Part shown: positions 1 through 8,655 of the stretch, in pieces | How the letters are laid out: every line of letters starts with the position of its first letter | Numbering within the stretch: the stretch's first letter is position 1 | Position numbers and translations under genes: made by a program | The notes under the pieces: model-generated | What the model saw: only the letters and a program-made list of their open reading frames with translations | Told to the model about the DNA's origin: nothing | Databases searched by the model: none | NCBI GenBank assembly: GCA_037446915.1 | Contig: JBBIHP010000002.1 | Location: forward strand, 27,604 to 91,603 | DNA from: DSXH01 sp037446915 | Lineage (GTDB): Bacteria; Bacteroidota; Ignavibacteria; Ignavibacteriales; Melioribacteraceae | Length of the DNA: 64,000 nucleotides | Reading direction: 5' to 3'

Positions 1-487
1 AAATTAAAACAGGTGCATCCGAATCCGATATTTCCTGAATTAGGTTGAAAATATTCTGCATCGGTTTACTATGACCAATCATTGAATGAAACTGAGTTCC
101 TTTGTGAAGGATAATTCCGATTTCTTCGAATACACTTATATCTCTGAAGGAAATGATTCCGCCGGTAGGTTCATTGTTTTCGTTATATAAAACGGCCGCA
201 TTTAGCTTAATAGATTTATTCTCACCAGTACAATCTTTAATGCTCGATTCAAATTCATAAATGTTTTTTCGGGTTTGAAGTACAACCGATATTGGACATT
301 CAGAAAAACAGTATTCCGATTGAAAAACATGCTTACAGAATTTACCAATCACTTCTTCTCTGTTGTATCCTGTAATTCTCTCAGCGGCTTTATTAAAGAA
401 ATTAATCTGGAAGTTTTTATCTACAGTAAAAACACCTTCTGCAATAGAATCTAATATGTGATCTTTAAGTTTTTCTTGAATGGACAT
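1..487 (-). CDS. PAS-domain sigma-54-dependent activator, N-terminal part (runs off window)
   Basis: The minus frame is open from an ATG at 487 to the window edge, giving 162 residues with no stop. Residues about 8-125 read as a PAS domain: DSIAEGVFTVD at the start, NKAAERITGY, and an FRDIS exit motif. The segment after it (FHSMIGHSKPMQNIF, then a PVLI end) matches the beginning of the AAA+ sigma-54 interaction domain, just before the Walker A loop that would lie outside the window. Several Cys in the PAS core (FCKHVF, YCFSECP) are compatible with metal or redox sensing, which is inference. The gene follows the cytochrome locus in the same direction but is separated from it by a strong terminator, so it probably has its own promoter. 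A PAS histidine kinase is the alternative, but the FHSMIGHS stretch favours an NtrC-type regulator. Confidence 0.8.
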   Translation of the reverse strand, partial: MSIQEKLKDHILDSIAEGVFTVDKNFQINFFNKAAERITGYNREEVIGKFCKHVFQSEYCFSECPISVVLQTRKNIYEFESSIKDCTGENKSIKLNAAVLYNENNEPTGGIISFRDISVFEEIGIILHKGTQFHSMIGHSKPMQNIFNLIQEISDSDAPVLI

Positions 488-521
488 TGTGTTCCACTGT
501 TACAATTTGTTTCGTTAAAGT

Positions 522-550
522 GAAAAAAAAAGCCGCACTTAAGCGGCTTT
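522..550 (-). terminator. Rho-independent terminator of the cytochrome locus
   Basis: On the minus strand the arms AAAGCCGC and GCGGCTTT (8 bp, perfect, with a 6-nt TTAAGT loop) are followed by an unbroken run of nine T. It lies 19 nt past the stop of the 9-haem lipoprotein gene and before the sigma-54 activator gene, so it ends the long minus-strand electron-transfer transcript. Confidence 0.9.
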
Positions 551-568
551 AATAATTATTGAAAAATA

Positions 569-1585
569 TTAATTTCCAAAAACATTAATCTGGCCATTGA
601 TATGTTTAGTCTTATCAATAATCTTTCCTTGTGCATCTACAATTCCTTGATGGCATGTTGAGCATGATTTAAGTTCGGAGGACATATGACCGGTTGGAGG
701 CAAACCATGGCAAGTTCCGCATGCAGCTTGCGATCCATCAACTTTTTTCCAATCCGGACTAAAATTTTTACCAACCATCTGGTCTTCTGTGTATGCAAAC
801 TGGTAAATCGAGTTTGCTTTAGAGAATTTGAAATTACCATGACAGTAAGTATTAGAACATTTGTTAGAAGTAAAACTGTATGAAGAATTTACTGAACCTT
901 TATTAGATAGCGTTCCAAAAACTACTTCTGCTTTTGATGTCCCATCGTTAACATGACCGGTTGTAAATAATCCGCCGGGCACTTTATGACATTCGTTACA
1001 TAATACTGCCGCACCGATTTTAGGATTGTATAAATGTTCCTGATGAGCACCGACAGCAGGATTGGTTGTTACAATCGATCTGTCTAATGCGCGAGGGGGA
1101 GCAATTTTGGTTGCGTTTCCGAAATCACCATGACATGTATTACATGCCTCGGGACCACCTGAACTCTTATGACATGAATTACAAGTTGGACTTACAATTC
1201 CACCGGCATAATTAGAACCATGGCATTGAGCACATTGAGCCATATTCCATGAACGTGCTGAAATAAAGCTGCCATGAAATTGATTGGAATTAGGATTCAT
1301 AATGTTAGCAGTATGGACAGTAATTCCCGGATGACAATTATTTGTAGAGCAACTAACCTTTGCAGTTCCACCACCATAATTTTGTGCATGGCACTCTTTG
1401 CAAGATTCCATCGATCCATCAACAAGTTTTCTACCGTGGAAATTACTCGAACTTTTTTTCATAAAATCTACACCATGAACACTAATACTTTCCGGTGGCG
1501 TAATCTCATCCTGAATCTCGCTGCAAGATGTAAATACAAATCCCAGCATTAAAACTATTATCAGGTAAATTTTTGTATATCTCAT
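569..1585 (-). CDS. Nine-haem c-type cytochrome lipoprotein with CXXCH and CX4CH motifs
   Basis: The 338-residue product has a lipoprotein signal (hydrophobic residues 5-18, then FTSC with Cys21), so it should be anchored in a membrane, probably the outer membrane. It carries nine haem-c motifs: seven CXXCH (CKECH, CAQCH, CNSCH, CNTCH, CNECH, CGTCH, CSTCH) and two expanded CX4CH (CSTNNCH, CSNTYCH). Alternation of these two spacings is typical of the Geobacter-type CxxxxCH/CXXCH surface cytochromes. It is the last gene of the block, 20 nt after the 14-haem cytochrome gene and downstream of the outer-membrane barrel gene. The inferred role is the outer-face cytochrome of a porin-cytochrome conduit, passing electrons to or from extracellular partners. 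The family call is firm; the direction of electron flow and the side of the membrane are inferred. Confidence 0.88.
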   Translation of the reverse strand: MRYTKIYLIIVLMLGFVFTSCSEIQDEITPPESISVHGVDFMKKSSSNFHGRKLVDGSMESCKECHAQNYGGGTAKVSCSTNNCHPGITVHTANIMNPNSNQFHGSFISARSWNMAQCAQCHGSNYAGGIVSPTCNSCHKSSGGPEACNTCHGDFGNATKIAPPRALDRSIVTTNPAVGAHQEHLYNPKIGAAVLCNECHKVPGGLFTTGHVNDGTSKAEVVFGTLSNKGSVNSSYSFTSNKCSNTYCHGNFKFSKANSIYQFAYTEDQMVGKNFSPDWKKVDGSQAACGTCHGLPPTGHMSSELKSCSTCHQGIVDAQGKIIDKTKHINGQINVFGN

Positions 1586-1605
1586 AGTTTTTCCAAGAAT
1601 TTAAA

Positions 1606-2814
1606 TTAATTATGACAATAACCGCAGAAACCAATTCCTTTTTTACCGGTCGGCCTCGCATTTGCATCTGTATGGCACGAGTAACAAACAGAGCCTAAAT
1701 CATTATGCCAGTCTCCATCACTGGAAGATTTCATAAATCCGCGTATATGTGTTTTTGGATTTGTCCCCTTAATTCCATCGTTATCAACATGGCACAAAAT
1801 ACAATTTGCATCGGCACCCTGAACATCATGGCATCCGGAGCATCTTTCAATATCTCTTCTTGCTAAAGTTGCATGCTGCCCGCCTCCGGTTCCGACACCA
1901 ATTGTAACAAAATTAGGCGCTCTATGTGAAGCTGGCACCATTCCTCCCAATGCATAATCTCCACCGGAAGATGTATGACATTCTGCGCAGAATGTTTCTG
2001 TCTGATGGCATGTCTGGCAGTTTGCTGATTTGCCTTTAGCATCAATACCGTGAGTAAAACGGTAGTTCAAATCGTGCACACGTGTTAACTGCTGTTGTTT
2101 TGTATTATCGACAAATTTGTGAGGAGAGAATGGTGTATAAAAATCCCGGGCTTTGTTAGTTTCGGTTATCATAGTTGTAGAAACGTGACATGATTCGCAG
2201 AAAGTATTGTCGTGGCACATTTCACAATTATTATTCATAGAAATTGCTTTGTGCTTATGGGACTTCAAGAATCCAACCTGTTGATGATCTACCGGGATTA
2301 AATTAACTGTTGAGATGTGACAGGTTTCGCAATTGTTAGTTGCAACTGTTCTATCGTTATGGCATGAATAGCAATTTACCATCGGCGGATTAACTGACCT
2401 GGATTCGAAACTGTAAGCAACATCACCCAAACCTTTATGGCACGATTCACATTCCATTTTTTGATCGGATGTATGAAGCTTGTGATTAAAGAGCAATTCC
2501 GATTTTTTAATTAACAATGGCTCTTGCACATCTTCGTAATGACAATAATTACATTGATCGGTGTCTTCAACATCATGACAGGTTGCACAAACGGATTTCT
2601 CAGGAAGTAATCTATCATTAAGAGACATGCTTTCCATTACTCCGGTATGACAGGATGCACAATCTGTTGCTTCTTTATGAACAGCATGCGAAAATTTGAT
2701 CACATCTTTATTGGTCTTTTTAGGTTCATCGCTTTTATTAATATCAATTGCTGCAATTGTAAGAAACAATATTATTATTAGCGATAATGAACCATAAAGT
2801 AATTTTATTTTCAT
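1606..2814 (-). CDS. Fourteen-haem c-type cytochrome
   Basis: This 402-residue exported protein has an uncleaved or weakly cleaved N-terminal hydrophobic segment (residues about 5-23). Fourteen CXXCH motifs are spread along its length, from CASCH near residue 52 to CGYCH at the extreme C-terminus. Many extra His (HAVH, HKLH, SHKH) can serve as distal ligands, as in bis-His multihaem cytochromes. No CXXCK motif is present, so it is not an NrfA-type nitrite reductase. It starts 6 nt after the stop of the barrel gene and is followed closely by the nine-haem lipoprotein, so the three should be co-translated. Its likely place is the periplasmic side or the interior of a barrel-cytochrome conduit. 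That placement is by analogy with Geobacter porin-cytochrome clusters and is not proven by the sequence. Confidence 0.87.
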   Translation of the reverse strand: MKIKLLYGSLSLIIILFLTIAAIDINKSDEPKKTNKDVIKFSHAVHKEATDCASCHTGVMESMSLNDRLLPEKSVCATCHDVEDTDQCNYCHYEDVQEPLLIKKSELLFNHKLHTSDQKMECESCHKGLGDVAYSFESRSVNPPMVNCYSCHNDRTVATNNCETCHISTVNLIPVDHQQVGFLKSHKHKAISMNNNCEMCHDNTFCESCHVSTTMITETNKARDFYTPFSPHKFVDNTKQQQLTRVHDLNYRFTHGIDAKGKSANCQTCHQTETFCAECHTSSGGDYALGGMVPASHRAPNFVTIGVGTGGGQHATLARRDIERCSGCHDVQGADANCILCHVDNDGIKGTNPKTHIRGFMKSSSDGDWHNDLGSVCYSCHTDANARPTGKKGIGFCGYCHN

Positions 2815-2820
2815 ATTATT

Positions 2821-4089
2821 CTAAAAGTTAGTATTGAACAGGTGATTTACTTTAAACAAAACACGGAAATCATTCTTATAAATTTTGTTGTTGAAGTATT
2901 GTCCTTGAAGATCGAATGACCAAGTGCGCCACGGCCGGACATTTATTCCGCCCAGGAATGAAATGATTTTATTCGATTCGGAATCTTTAGATAATTTGTA
3001 AGTTGTATAAGAAATTCCAGCAGAAGGTGTCAAGAATCCTTCTAAAAATGTTCTTGCTGTATAGAGTGAAACACCGTCAAGTTCACCTGCATAGCCAAGA
3101 TTTTTTCTGTAGCTTATACTTCCGTATTCAGTTGTTGCGCCAACAGTAATTCTGGAAGAGTTTTCGTCCTTATACTTAACATAACCGTACTTGCCGAAAA
3201 ATGTAGCAACTTTCGGAATTCGAAAATCGAATCCGCCTTCAATTTCCTGGGAGTTACCGAAATTGAAAACTGAAAAAATAGAATTATATCTTATCTGGGG
3301 CTCGCGGTAATTGTAATATCCGTTCAAACCAATGTTGTCGGTTAATTGAAATCTACCATCAACCTCTATTCTTGAAGTCGTTTTAATATTCAAATCGTAT
3401 TCATATCTCGAACTGACTTCAAATATTTCAGGTAATTCAAACCATATATCACCGGAAACATATTTATACTGGTTCGATTTAGATTGGATTAAAACAGTTA
3501 CAGGATCAAGATCGGAATTTAACCGCAACGAATTATAATCTTCCTGTTTGTAATTCTTGTCAATATAACTCACTCCAAATTTAATAAAGTCGAATGGATT
3601 GGCTTCGAATCTTCCACCCATTACGTAATTATTAGCCCAATCATCAGTAAGTTCTAACTTTTGATAAGCTGGAACATTTCCGCCATAAAAACCTGATAAT
3701 GAAATCCCGCTATAATTAATCTTCAGGTTTACGCCATCAAAAAGTCCGCCGGCAACCGGTGTAAAAAGTGGTTGACGCCCAAGTTTAAGAGTTACGGCAC
3801 CCAAAATATCACGTCCTTCTAAATACAAATTGTAAAAGCGGAACCTTAAATCCTGATCTAAGGATTTACCAAGATTTGCTTCCATACCGGTTCTGGTTCT
3901 CAAGGAAAAATTACCGATATTAAAATTCAGGTTAAGTGATTGGAATGTTCTAATGAATGTTTCGGAGGATGAGTTATTATCGAATCTTTCAAATGTGTAT
4001 AACGAGGAAGAAAATCTGCCGTTGAGATTTTGAGAGTAGGTAATCAACGGCAGAAAAAGAATGATAAAACAAAAAATATTTTTTTTCAT
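2821..4089 (-). CDS. Outer-membrane beta-barrel protein, candidate conduit porin
   Basis: The start is set at 4089 (422 aa). An AGGA sits 6-8 nt upstream, the protein then opens with a clean Sec signal (MKKNIFCFIILFLPLITYSQ), and the longer in-frame start at 4143 would overlap the upstream gene. The mature protein is almost all amphipathic beta strand with alternating aromatic residues (for example LNLNFNIGNFSLRTRTGMEA, GEFDG-type turns, RFQLTDNIGLNGYYNY) and ends in Phe, the usual last residue of outer-membrane barrels. Length and position among multihaem cytochromes resemble the roughly 400-residue OmbB-type porins of porin-cytochrome clusters more than the larger MtrB. There is no recognisable pairwise motif, so the conduit function rests on context alone. 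Confidence 0.78.
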   Translation of the reverse strand: MKKNIFCFIILFLPLITYSQNLNGRFSSSLYTFERFDNNSSSETFIRTFQSLNLNFNIGNFSLRTRTGMEANLGKSLDQDLRFRFYNLYLEGRDILGAVTLKLGRQPLFTPVAGGLFDGVNLKINYSGISLSGFYGGNVPAYQKLELTDDWANNYVMGGRFEANPFDFIKFGVSYIDKNYKQEDYNSLRLNSDLDPVTVLIQSKSNQYKYVSGDIWFELPEIFEVSSRYEYDLNIKTTSRIEVDGRFQLTDNIGLNGYYNYREPQIRYNSIFSVFNFGNSQEIEGGFDFRIPKVATFFGKYGYVKYKDENSSRITVGATTEYGSISYRKNLGYAGELDGVSLYTARTFLEGFLTPSAGISYTTYKLSKDSESNKIISFLGGINVRPWRTWSFDLQGQYFNNKIYKNDFRVLFKVNHLFNTNF

Positions 4090-4106
4090 TTTATTCCTAT
4101 AACAAT

Positions 4107-4664
4107 TTATCCTTTCGGAACTGGATGAGTAATCTTTGCCCACATTTTATCAAAATTGAATTCTTTATAAGTTGGGCTTTCTGGATTATGGCACTTAACG
4201 CAATCGGCTTTAATTTCTGCATTGTTCTTCCATACTACCAAACCATTTTTTATTGATTCTTCTTTGCTCTTCATAATTTTCAAAGTCTTGTAAGCAGATC
4301 CAGCTCCATGACAAGTTTCGCATTGAACACCATCTTCAATTTTGAATTTAGCACCGATTAATTTTTTATCTGCAACATCATATCCTGATGCATGGCATTT
4401 TAAACATCCCGGTGAATCAACGGCTTTCTTACTGTATTTAGCCATAGCTATTTTATCTGCTTCGGGTGTTTGAAGTGTTTTGTATGCATTAGCATGAGCA
4501 CTTTCTTGCCAAATTTTTAATTGCAATCCCTGTTTTTCTGTTTTATGACAGGTTCCACAAACTTGTGTTCCCTCATAACCAAAAGGTTGTGCAGAAATTT
4601 CTGTGGGAACAATGTAAGTAATTGCTATTACTATAAATAAAATTATTGATACACGACGAATCAT
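4107..4664 (-). CDS. Tetrahaem cytochrome c554-like protein
   Basis: The 185-residue periplasmic protein has a Sec signal (residues 1-26, ending EISAQ) and four haem motifs: CGTCH 36-40, CLKCH 87-91, CETCH 115-119 and CVKCH 155-159. The spacing and surrounding sequence (YEGTQVCGTCHK, WQESAHANAY, DGVQCETCHGAG) are those of the cytochrome c554 family, small tetrahaem electron carriers also found fused to larger enzymes. It sits between the inner-membrane b/c fusion and the outer-membrane barrel gene, with 17 nt to the latter. A role as soluble periplasmic relay between inner-membrane and outer-membrane components is a natural inference. Confidence 0.87.
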   Translation of the reverse strand: MIRRVSIILFIVIAITYIVPTEISAQPFGYEGTQVCGTCHKTEKQGLQLKIWQESAHANAYKTLQTPEADKIAMAKYSKKAVDSPGCLKCHASGYDVADKKLIGAKFKIEDGVQCETCHGAGSAYKTLKIMKSKEESIKNGLVVWKNNAEIKADCVKCHNPESPTYKEFNFDKMWAKITHPVPKG

Positions 4665-4761
4665 AATTTTTCTCCTGAAGTTAATTTGTTATTATAAAGA
4701 GCTTATAAATCTTTTTGAAAAATAGTGGAATTAGAATTAAGAGGCAATAATGTCCTATTAT

Positions 4762-7203
4762 TTATTTCTTCTCACTATTTTCATTTTGATCTTCTTCAAT
4801 TACCGGATTAAGCTTTTTATCCAGCCAATCCCGCAATTCAGGATCATTTTCCAATTCTCTATCAATGATTTGAACCGGTACTAAGCCATTTTCTTCTAAT
4901 GCTTTAGCAAATAGAATTGTAGAATGACTAACCTTTTTAATATCTCTCTTACCGGCTAAATACTCTTTCCATTCTAAAACAACTCTTCTGAAATGTTTCT
5001 CATGGTGGTGTCTGTATGTGTCGAGCGTCATTTTACCGTCTATCCATGTTAAACTCATCGGATATTCTCTTGGATGGAAAATAACAAAGAACCAGTGCCA
5101 AACCACAATGGCAAGTGTTGCCAAAATAGCCTCGTAAAAATGAATTAGTTCACTAACTTTAATTAACCAGGTCGGAGCCCAGTTACCAACTATCGTTGGG
5201 AACCATAAAATAAATCCTGTAACTCCCATAATTATAGTTCCCCAGATTAAAGCCCAGTATTCAGCTTTTTCTGTATAATCATATTTGTCATAAATTGGTT
5301 TTCTCTTTTTAAGCCTTAGATAGTAAAGGATCGAATCGCGTGCATCGGTAACATCACTAAACCTTGGAATTAAATTGTAAAGAACATCTCTTCCGCGCGG
5401 TGTAAAAATTAAATACCAAAGATGATACAAACCTGTGACAATCATTATTACAGCAGCTCCGCGGTGTATATATTGTCTTACAATCTCGGACATACCGAAG
5501 GTTTGTAATAATTCGGCCCACCAGCTGCTGTGATATTTAAGAGCAAATCCTGTTATTGCAAGTGTTATAAAGGAGATTAAAAGTAGTAAGTGCTGAATTA
5601 CTTCGTTTTTTGTAAATCGGGGAATTGTAATTTCGCCTTGCATATTTCTACGTTTTCTTTTCACTTCATAAACATAAATGAGGATGTTATGAACTATCAT
5701 CGCACCAATTACTGAAACAATTAACCAGAAATATAATTCAGCTACAAAGTTTTCTATTCTTGCCGATGTTTCATTCATCGTTCTGTGAGAATAGCTTTGT
5801 GAAAATACCGGCGTTGCATCGGGGTGACATTTCTGACAAGTAGCAGTAACATTATTTTCACTTACAGATGATTCAGGATGTTCCTTTGGTAAAATTTTAT
5901 GAACATTATGGCAATCAACACACATTGCAGATTTTTCACTTCCCTGCATAACAGCTAAACCATGATAACTATCCTGATATAATGTTGATTGTCCGCCCGG
6001 CTTACCAAACCGTTCTGCTATTCTTGGATTTTCATGACAAATAATACATGTCTGTTCTTGGATTTTTTTAGCTTCTATTCTTTGATTACCAGTTGTAATT
6101 GCCTTAATTGAATGTTCACTATGGCAATCTCCGCAGACAGGAGCTTCTCTAAATCCCTTTTTAGCAAGTACCCAGTGAATAGATTTCTGATATTCTTCCG
6201 AAATTTCTTTATGACATTGTCCGCATAAATTGGGTGCGTTAAACGTAGAAATTTTACTACCCGGTTGAACCTTATTTTTTATGTTGTGAACGCCATGACA
6301 ATCGCTGCAGTTTGGGGCATCAGTTCTCCCTTTTAAGACAAGTTTTCCATGAATTGATTGTGAATATCTCATACCGGGATTTGGGAGAGCAATTTCATAT
6401 TTTTTAGTTAGTTCAGGGTTGTCGTGGCATCTACCGCAAGTAGTTGCAATATTTTTCGGATGAACCTTGCTTTCCTCTTCTTTTACTTTCTTTATATCAT
6501 GAGAGCCATGGCAATCCCAGCATTTGGCAGCTTCATCAATTCCTTCGCTTAATGCAATTCCGTGAATACTTTCTCTATGTTCTTTAGCAATATCGCCATG
6601 GCATATGTAACAATCGGCCGATTGTGTTACCTTTAGATTTTTCGGATGATTTTTGAGGTTATTAGCAATAAAATTGTGGCAATCCGAACAGTCCAGATTT
6701 TGGTGAACCGAAGATGGAAGAGTCAGCCGTGTATCAATTTTCTTATGGCAGCTAATGCAATTATTTTTATCAATTTTTGTAACCGAATGGTAATTTCCTA
6801 ATAGCGTAGCAGAGGAATGGCATTTATTACAATATTGTTTCGCTTTTAATTTATTATCTGTAGGAGGTTTTTGAATTTCGTGATTGCCATGACACTTAAC
6901 ACAAGTTGGCGGGTTTTTTACTTTTAGCCGATGATGAATATCGGAATCAACAGATTTAACAAATTCATCATGACATGTTGCACAGCTAACTTTTTTTGCA
7001 CCTTTTTCAATATGGTCTTCATTTACTACATCTTCATGACATCCCTGGCAATCAATAGCTTCAGCATGAACTGACATCTTAATTGAAGTTTCATGGCAAT
7101 CTGCACAATTAAAATCCTGTCCATTTGTTCGATTGAACGCAATTAAAAGAAGACAAATAAAAATATACTTTGGAGCATGGTAGAAAAGGGATCTTGTATT
7201 CAA
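4762..7203 (-). CDS. Sixteen-haem cytochrome c fused to a membrane cytochrome b domain (CbcL-like)
   Basis: The 813-residue protein has three parts: a Sec signal (1-29); a periplasmic region with sixteen CXXCH motifs (residues 33-460, from CADCH to CQKCH, many followed by GxH or HxxH ligands); and a five-helix membrane domain (helices near 486-512, 537-556, 583-600, 647-670, 687-710). His in or beside the helices (H538, H580, H594, H688, H703) are candidate b-haem ligands, as in the b561/FdnI-type cytochrome b family. The architecture matches CbcL, the Geobacter inner-membrane menaquinol oxidase, but with more c haems than the nine usually described. It should oxidise quinol and pass electrons along the haem wire into the periplasm, or do the reverse. 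A charged cytoplasmic tail follows the last helix. A 276-nt space upstream suggests its own promoter. Confidence 0.87.
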   Translation of the reverse strand: MNTRSLFYHAPKYIFICLLLIAFNRTNGQDFNCADCHETSIKMSVHAEAIDCQGCHEDVVNEDHIEKGAKKVSCATCHDEFVKSVDSDIHHRLKVKNPPTCVKCHGNHEIQKPPTDNKLKAKQYCNKCHSSATLLGNYHSVTKIDKNNCISCHKKIDTRLTLPSSVHQNLDCSDCHNFIANNLKNHPKNLKVTQSADCYICHGDIAKEHRESIHGIALSEGIDEAAKCWDCHGSHDIKKVKEEESKVHPKNIATTCGRCHDNPELTKKYEIALPNPGMRYSQSIHGKLVLKGRTDAPNCSDCHGVHNIKNKVQPGSKISTFNAPNLCGQCHKEISEEYQKSIHWVLAKKGFREAPVCGDCHSEHSIKAITTGNQRIEAKKIQEQTCIICHENPRIAERFGKPGGQSTLYQDSYHGLAVMQGSEKSAMCVDCHNVHKILPKEHPESSVSENNVTATCQKCHPDATPVFSQSYSHRTMNETSARIENFVAELYFWLIVSVIGAMIVHNILIYVYEVKRKRRNMQGEITIPRFTKNEVIQHLLLLISFITLAITGFALKYHSSWWAELLQTFGMSEIVRQYIHRGAAVIMIVTGLYHLWYLIFTPRGRDVLYNLIPRFSDVTDARDSILYYLRLKKRKPIYDKYDYTEKAEYWALIWGTIIMGVTGFILWFPTIVGNWAPTWLIKVSELIHFYEAILATLAIVVWHWFFVIFHPREYPMSLTWIDGKMTLDTYRHHHEKHFRRVVLEWKEYLAGKRDIKKVSHSTILFAKALEENGLVPVQIIDRELENDPELRDWLDKKLNPVIEEDQNENSEKK

Positions 7204-7479
7204 ATGAACCTCTATTATTTTTTCAGATGTTTATTCTGTTTAATTTTCTGTCAAATATCATGCAAGTTATCTATATGACAGAGTACCTATTTTTTTAATC
7301 TTATTTGAAACGCGACCGATATATGTATTTATATAAACTAAAGAAACCTCATTTTCTGGATAAATTTTTCTCAAAAACAAGATAATGGACTAATGCATAC
7401 TTTTAGCAAAATATTTAGATAATACCAATTTGTCAAATCAGACTGTTTCAGCCATTAAATAGACCCACTTAACTCGTAA
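7204..7479. other. 276-nt intergenic region upstream of the b/c fusion gene
   Basis: This is the longest gene-free stretch of the window outside the gap. It separates the regulator genes from the cytochrome b/c fusion on the same strand and is AT rich. It contains two TTGACA hexamers on the minus strand (7436-7431 and 7254-7249) and a loose CTGTCA...TGACAG inverted pair (about 7247-7281). No hairpin followed by a T run was found, so read-through from the regulator genes is possible. No small ORF or RNA gene was recognised. Confidence 0.5.
7408..7436 (-). promoter_or_regulatory. Candidate sigma-70-type promoter for the b/c fusion operon
   Basis: On the minus strand TTGACA (7436-7431) is followed after 17 nt by TATTTT (7413-7408), giving a perfect -35 and a 4/6 -10 about 200 nt before the start codon at 7203. 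In AT-rich DNA such matches arise by chance, and promoters in this lineage may follow another consensus, so this is only a candidate. Confidence 0.28.
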
Positions 7480-8628
7480 TTACTTTTTAAAGAATTCTCC
7501 GGTTATCATATACCAGTCTTTTTCACCTAGCTTTTCTAAATGTCCCCACTGTAGCTCAAATTGTTCCGAAGCATCTTGTTTTACTATTTCTTTTATCAGC
7601 TTAATATAATTATCGATTTCTTCCTGATAATAAGTTACTGCATTCTTGCCGATTTTGAGCTGAGTTAATTCGGAATCTAATTTATCTGCATCAATAGAAC
7701 AGATCCAATTTTTTTCGTATGGCGTGAAATCTAAAGCTTCAAGGTCTTCGGCTAATTCGTGATTAATGCTTTTAACCTGACCGCTTAACGGCGAAAGAAA
7801 TTGAATTATTCGATTACCTTGTTTTATGCTGAATAGTGGTTGTCCCTTTGTTATGTTCATTCCTAGATTGGGGAAGTCGATACCGGTAATTTTACCGATT
7901 AATTTCTTTGCAAAGTCATCTATTCCAACTTTTGCAGAACCATCCTGACTAACTGAAATCCAGCAATGCCCATTGGAGATGAAAACTCCGCCTGGAATAG
8001 CAAATTCACCGGTTCCTAATTTTTCTTTTTCGGATAAGTGAGCAATATGAACACGCGGTTTTAGTTGTTTCTGGATTCTATCCTGACGTTTAACAAGAGA
8101 CTTTTTGGTGAATTCAAGTAATTCGTCTTCGGTAAATGGTTTCTGAACATAATCCATAGCACCGAGTTTCATACAGTCAACAGCGGTTTCTACAGTAGCA
8201 TATCCGGTAATAATCATAACATCTATATCAGGGCGCAAATGTTTTACAAGCTTTGTTACTTCAACACCATCCATTGCTGGCATTTTAAGGTCTGTAAAAA
8301 CAAAATCGTAATGATGGGATTTAATAAGATTCATTGCTTCTTGTCCAGAATTAACCGTGTCCACTGCATAACCATCCAACACAAGAATTTTTCTAAAGCT
8401 ATCCAGGATCACATCTTCGTCATCAACACAGAGTATTCTTGCTTTTGGATTTGGAACGTCTGCACGTTTTAATGAAACAGCTTCTGTGCTGAAATCGAGG
8501 TTGATGCTTTCATTAAGTATTTCTTCTCGTTCTTTACGAAGTTTTTTCTCATTCATTTTTTTAATTGTGAATCTAATTACAACATCGGCCACAATAAATA
8601 GCACTAATGCTAATATGAAGAGAGGCAT
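7480..8628 (-). CDS. Membrane-anchored response regulator with a GcvH-like domain lacking the lipoyl lysine
   Basis: The ATG at 8628 has GGAGA about 7 nt upstream. The 382-residue product starts with one transmembrane helix (about 2-21) and a charged linker. A receiver domain follows (about 64-180) with the acidic pair DDE at 69-71, phospho-acceptor D113 in FTDLKMPAMDG and Lys in YVQKPF. Residues about 200-320 match glycine-cleavage H protein: HCWISVSQDG, VGIDDFA, DFPNLGMNITKGQP, SPLSGQVKSIN. Aligned back from SPLSG, the lipoyl-lysine position is Asn (GNRIIQ), so it is unlikely to be lipoylated. There is no DNA-binding or enzymatic output domain. A membrane-tethered, H-fold output next to electron-transfer genes suggests protein-protein signalling; its target is unknown. 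It lies 27 nt after a second regulator of similar layout. Confidence 0.85.
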   Translation of the reverse strand: MPLFILALVLFIVADVVIRFTIKKMNEKKLRKEREEILNESINLDFSTEAVSLKRADVPNPKARILCVDDEDVILDSFRKILVLDGYAVDTVNSGQEAMNLIKSHHYDFVFTDLKMPAMDGVEVTKLVKHLRPDIDVMIITGYATVETAVDCMKLGAMDYVQKPFTEDELLEFTKKSLVKRQDRIQKQLKPRVHIAHLSEKEKLGTGEFAIPGGVFISNGHCWISVSQDGSAKVGIDDFAKKLIGKITGIDFPNLGMNITKGQPLFSIKQGNRIIQFLSPLSGQVKSINHELAEDLEALDFTPYEKNWICSIDADKLDSELTQLKIGKNAVTYYQEEIDNYIKLIKEIVKQDASEQFELQWGHLEKLGEKDWYMITGEFFKK

Positions 8629-8655
8629 AGTATATCTCCTTGTTTAAAGTTCTGT

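Noticed and set aside
1606..2814. NrfA-type nitrite reductase or hydroxylamine oxidoreductase among the multihaem proteins
   Set aside because: No CXXCK lysine-ligated haem motif and no HAO-type Tyr-crosslink context was seen in any of the five cytochromes.
4665..4761. Sigma-54 (-24/-12) promoters in the locus
   Set aside because: By eye no GG and GC pair with correct 10-nt separation (TGGCAC-N5-TTGC) was found in the main gaps; partial matches had wrong spacing.
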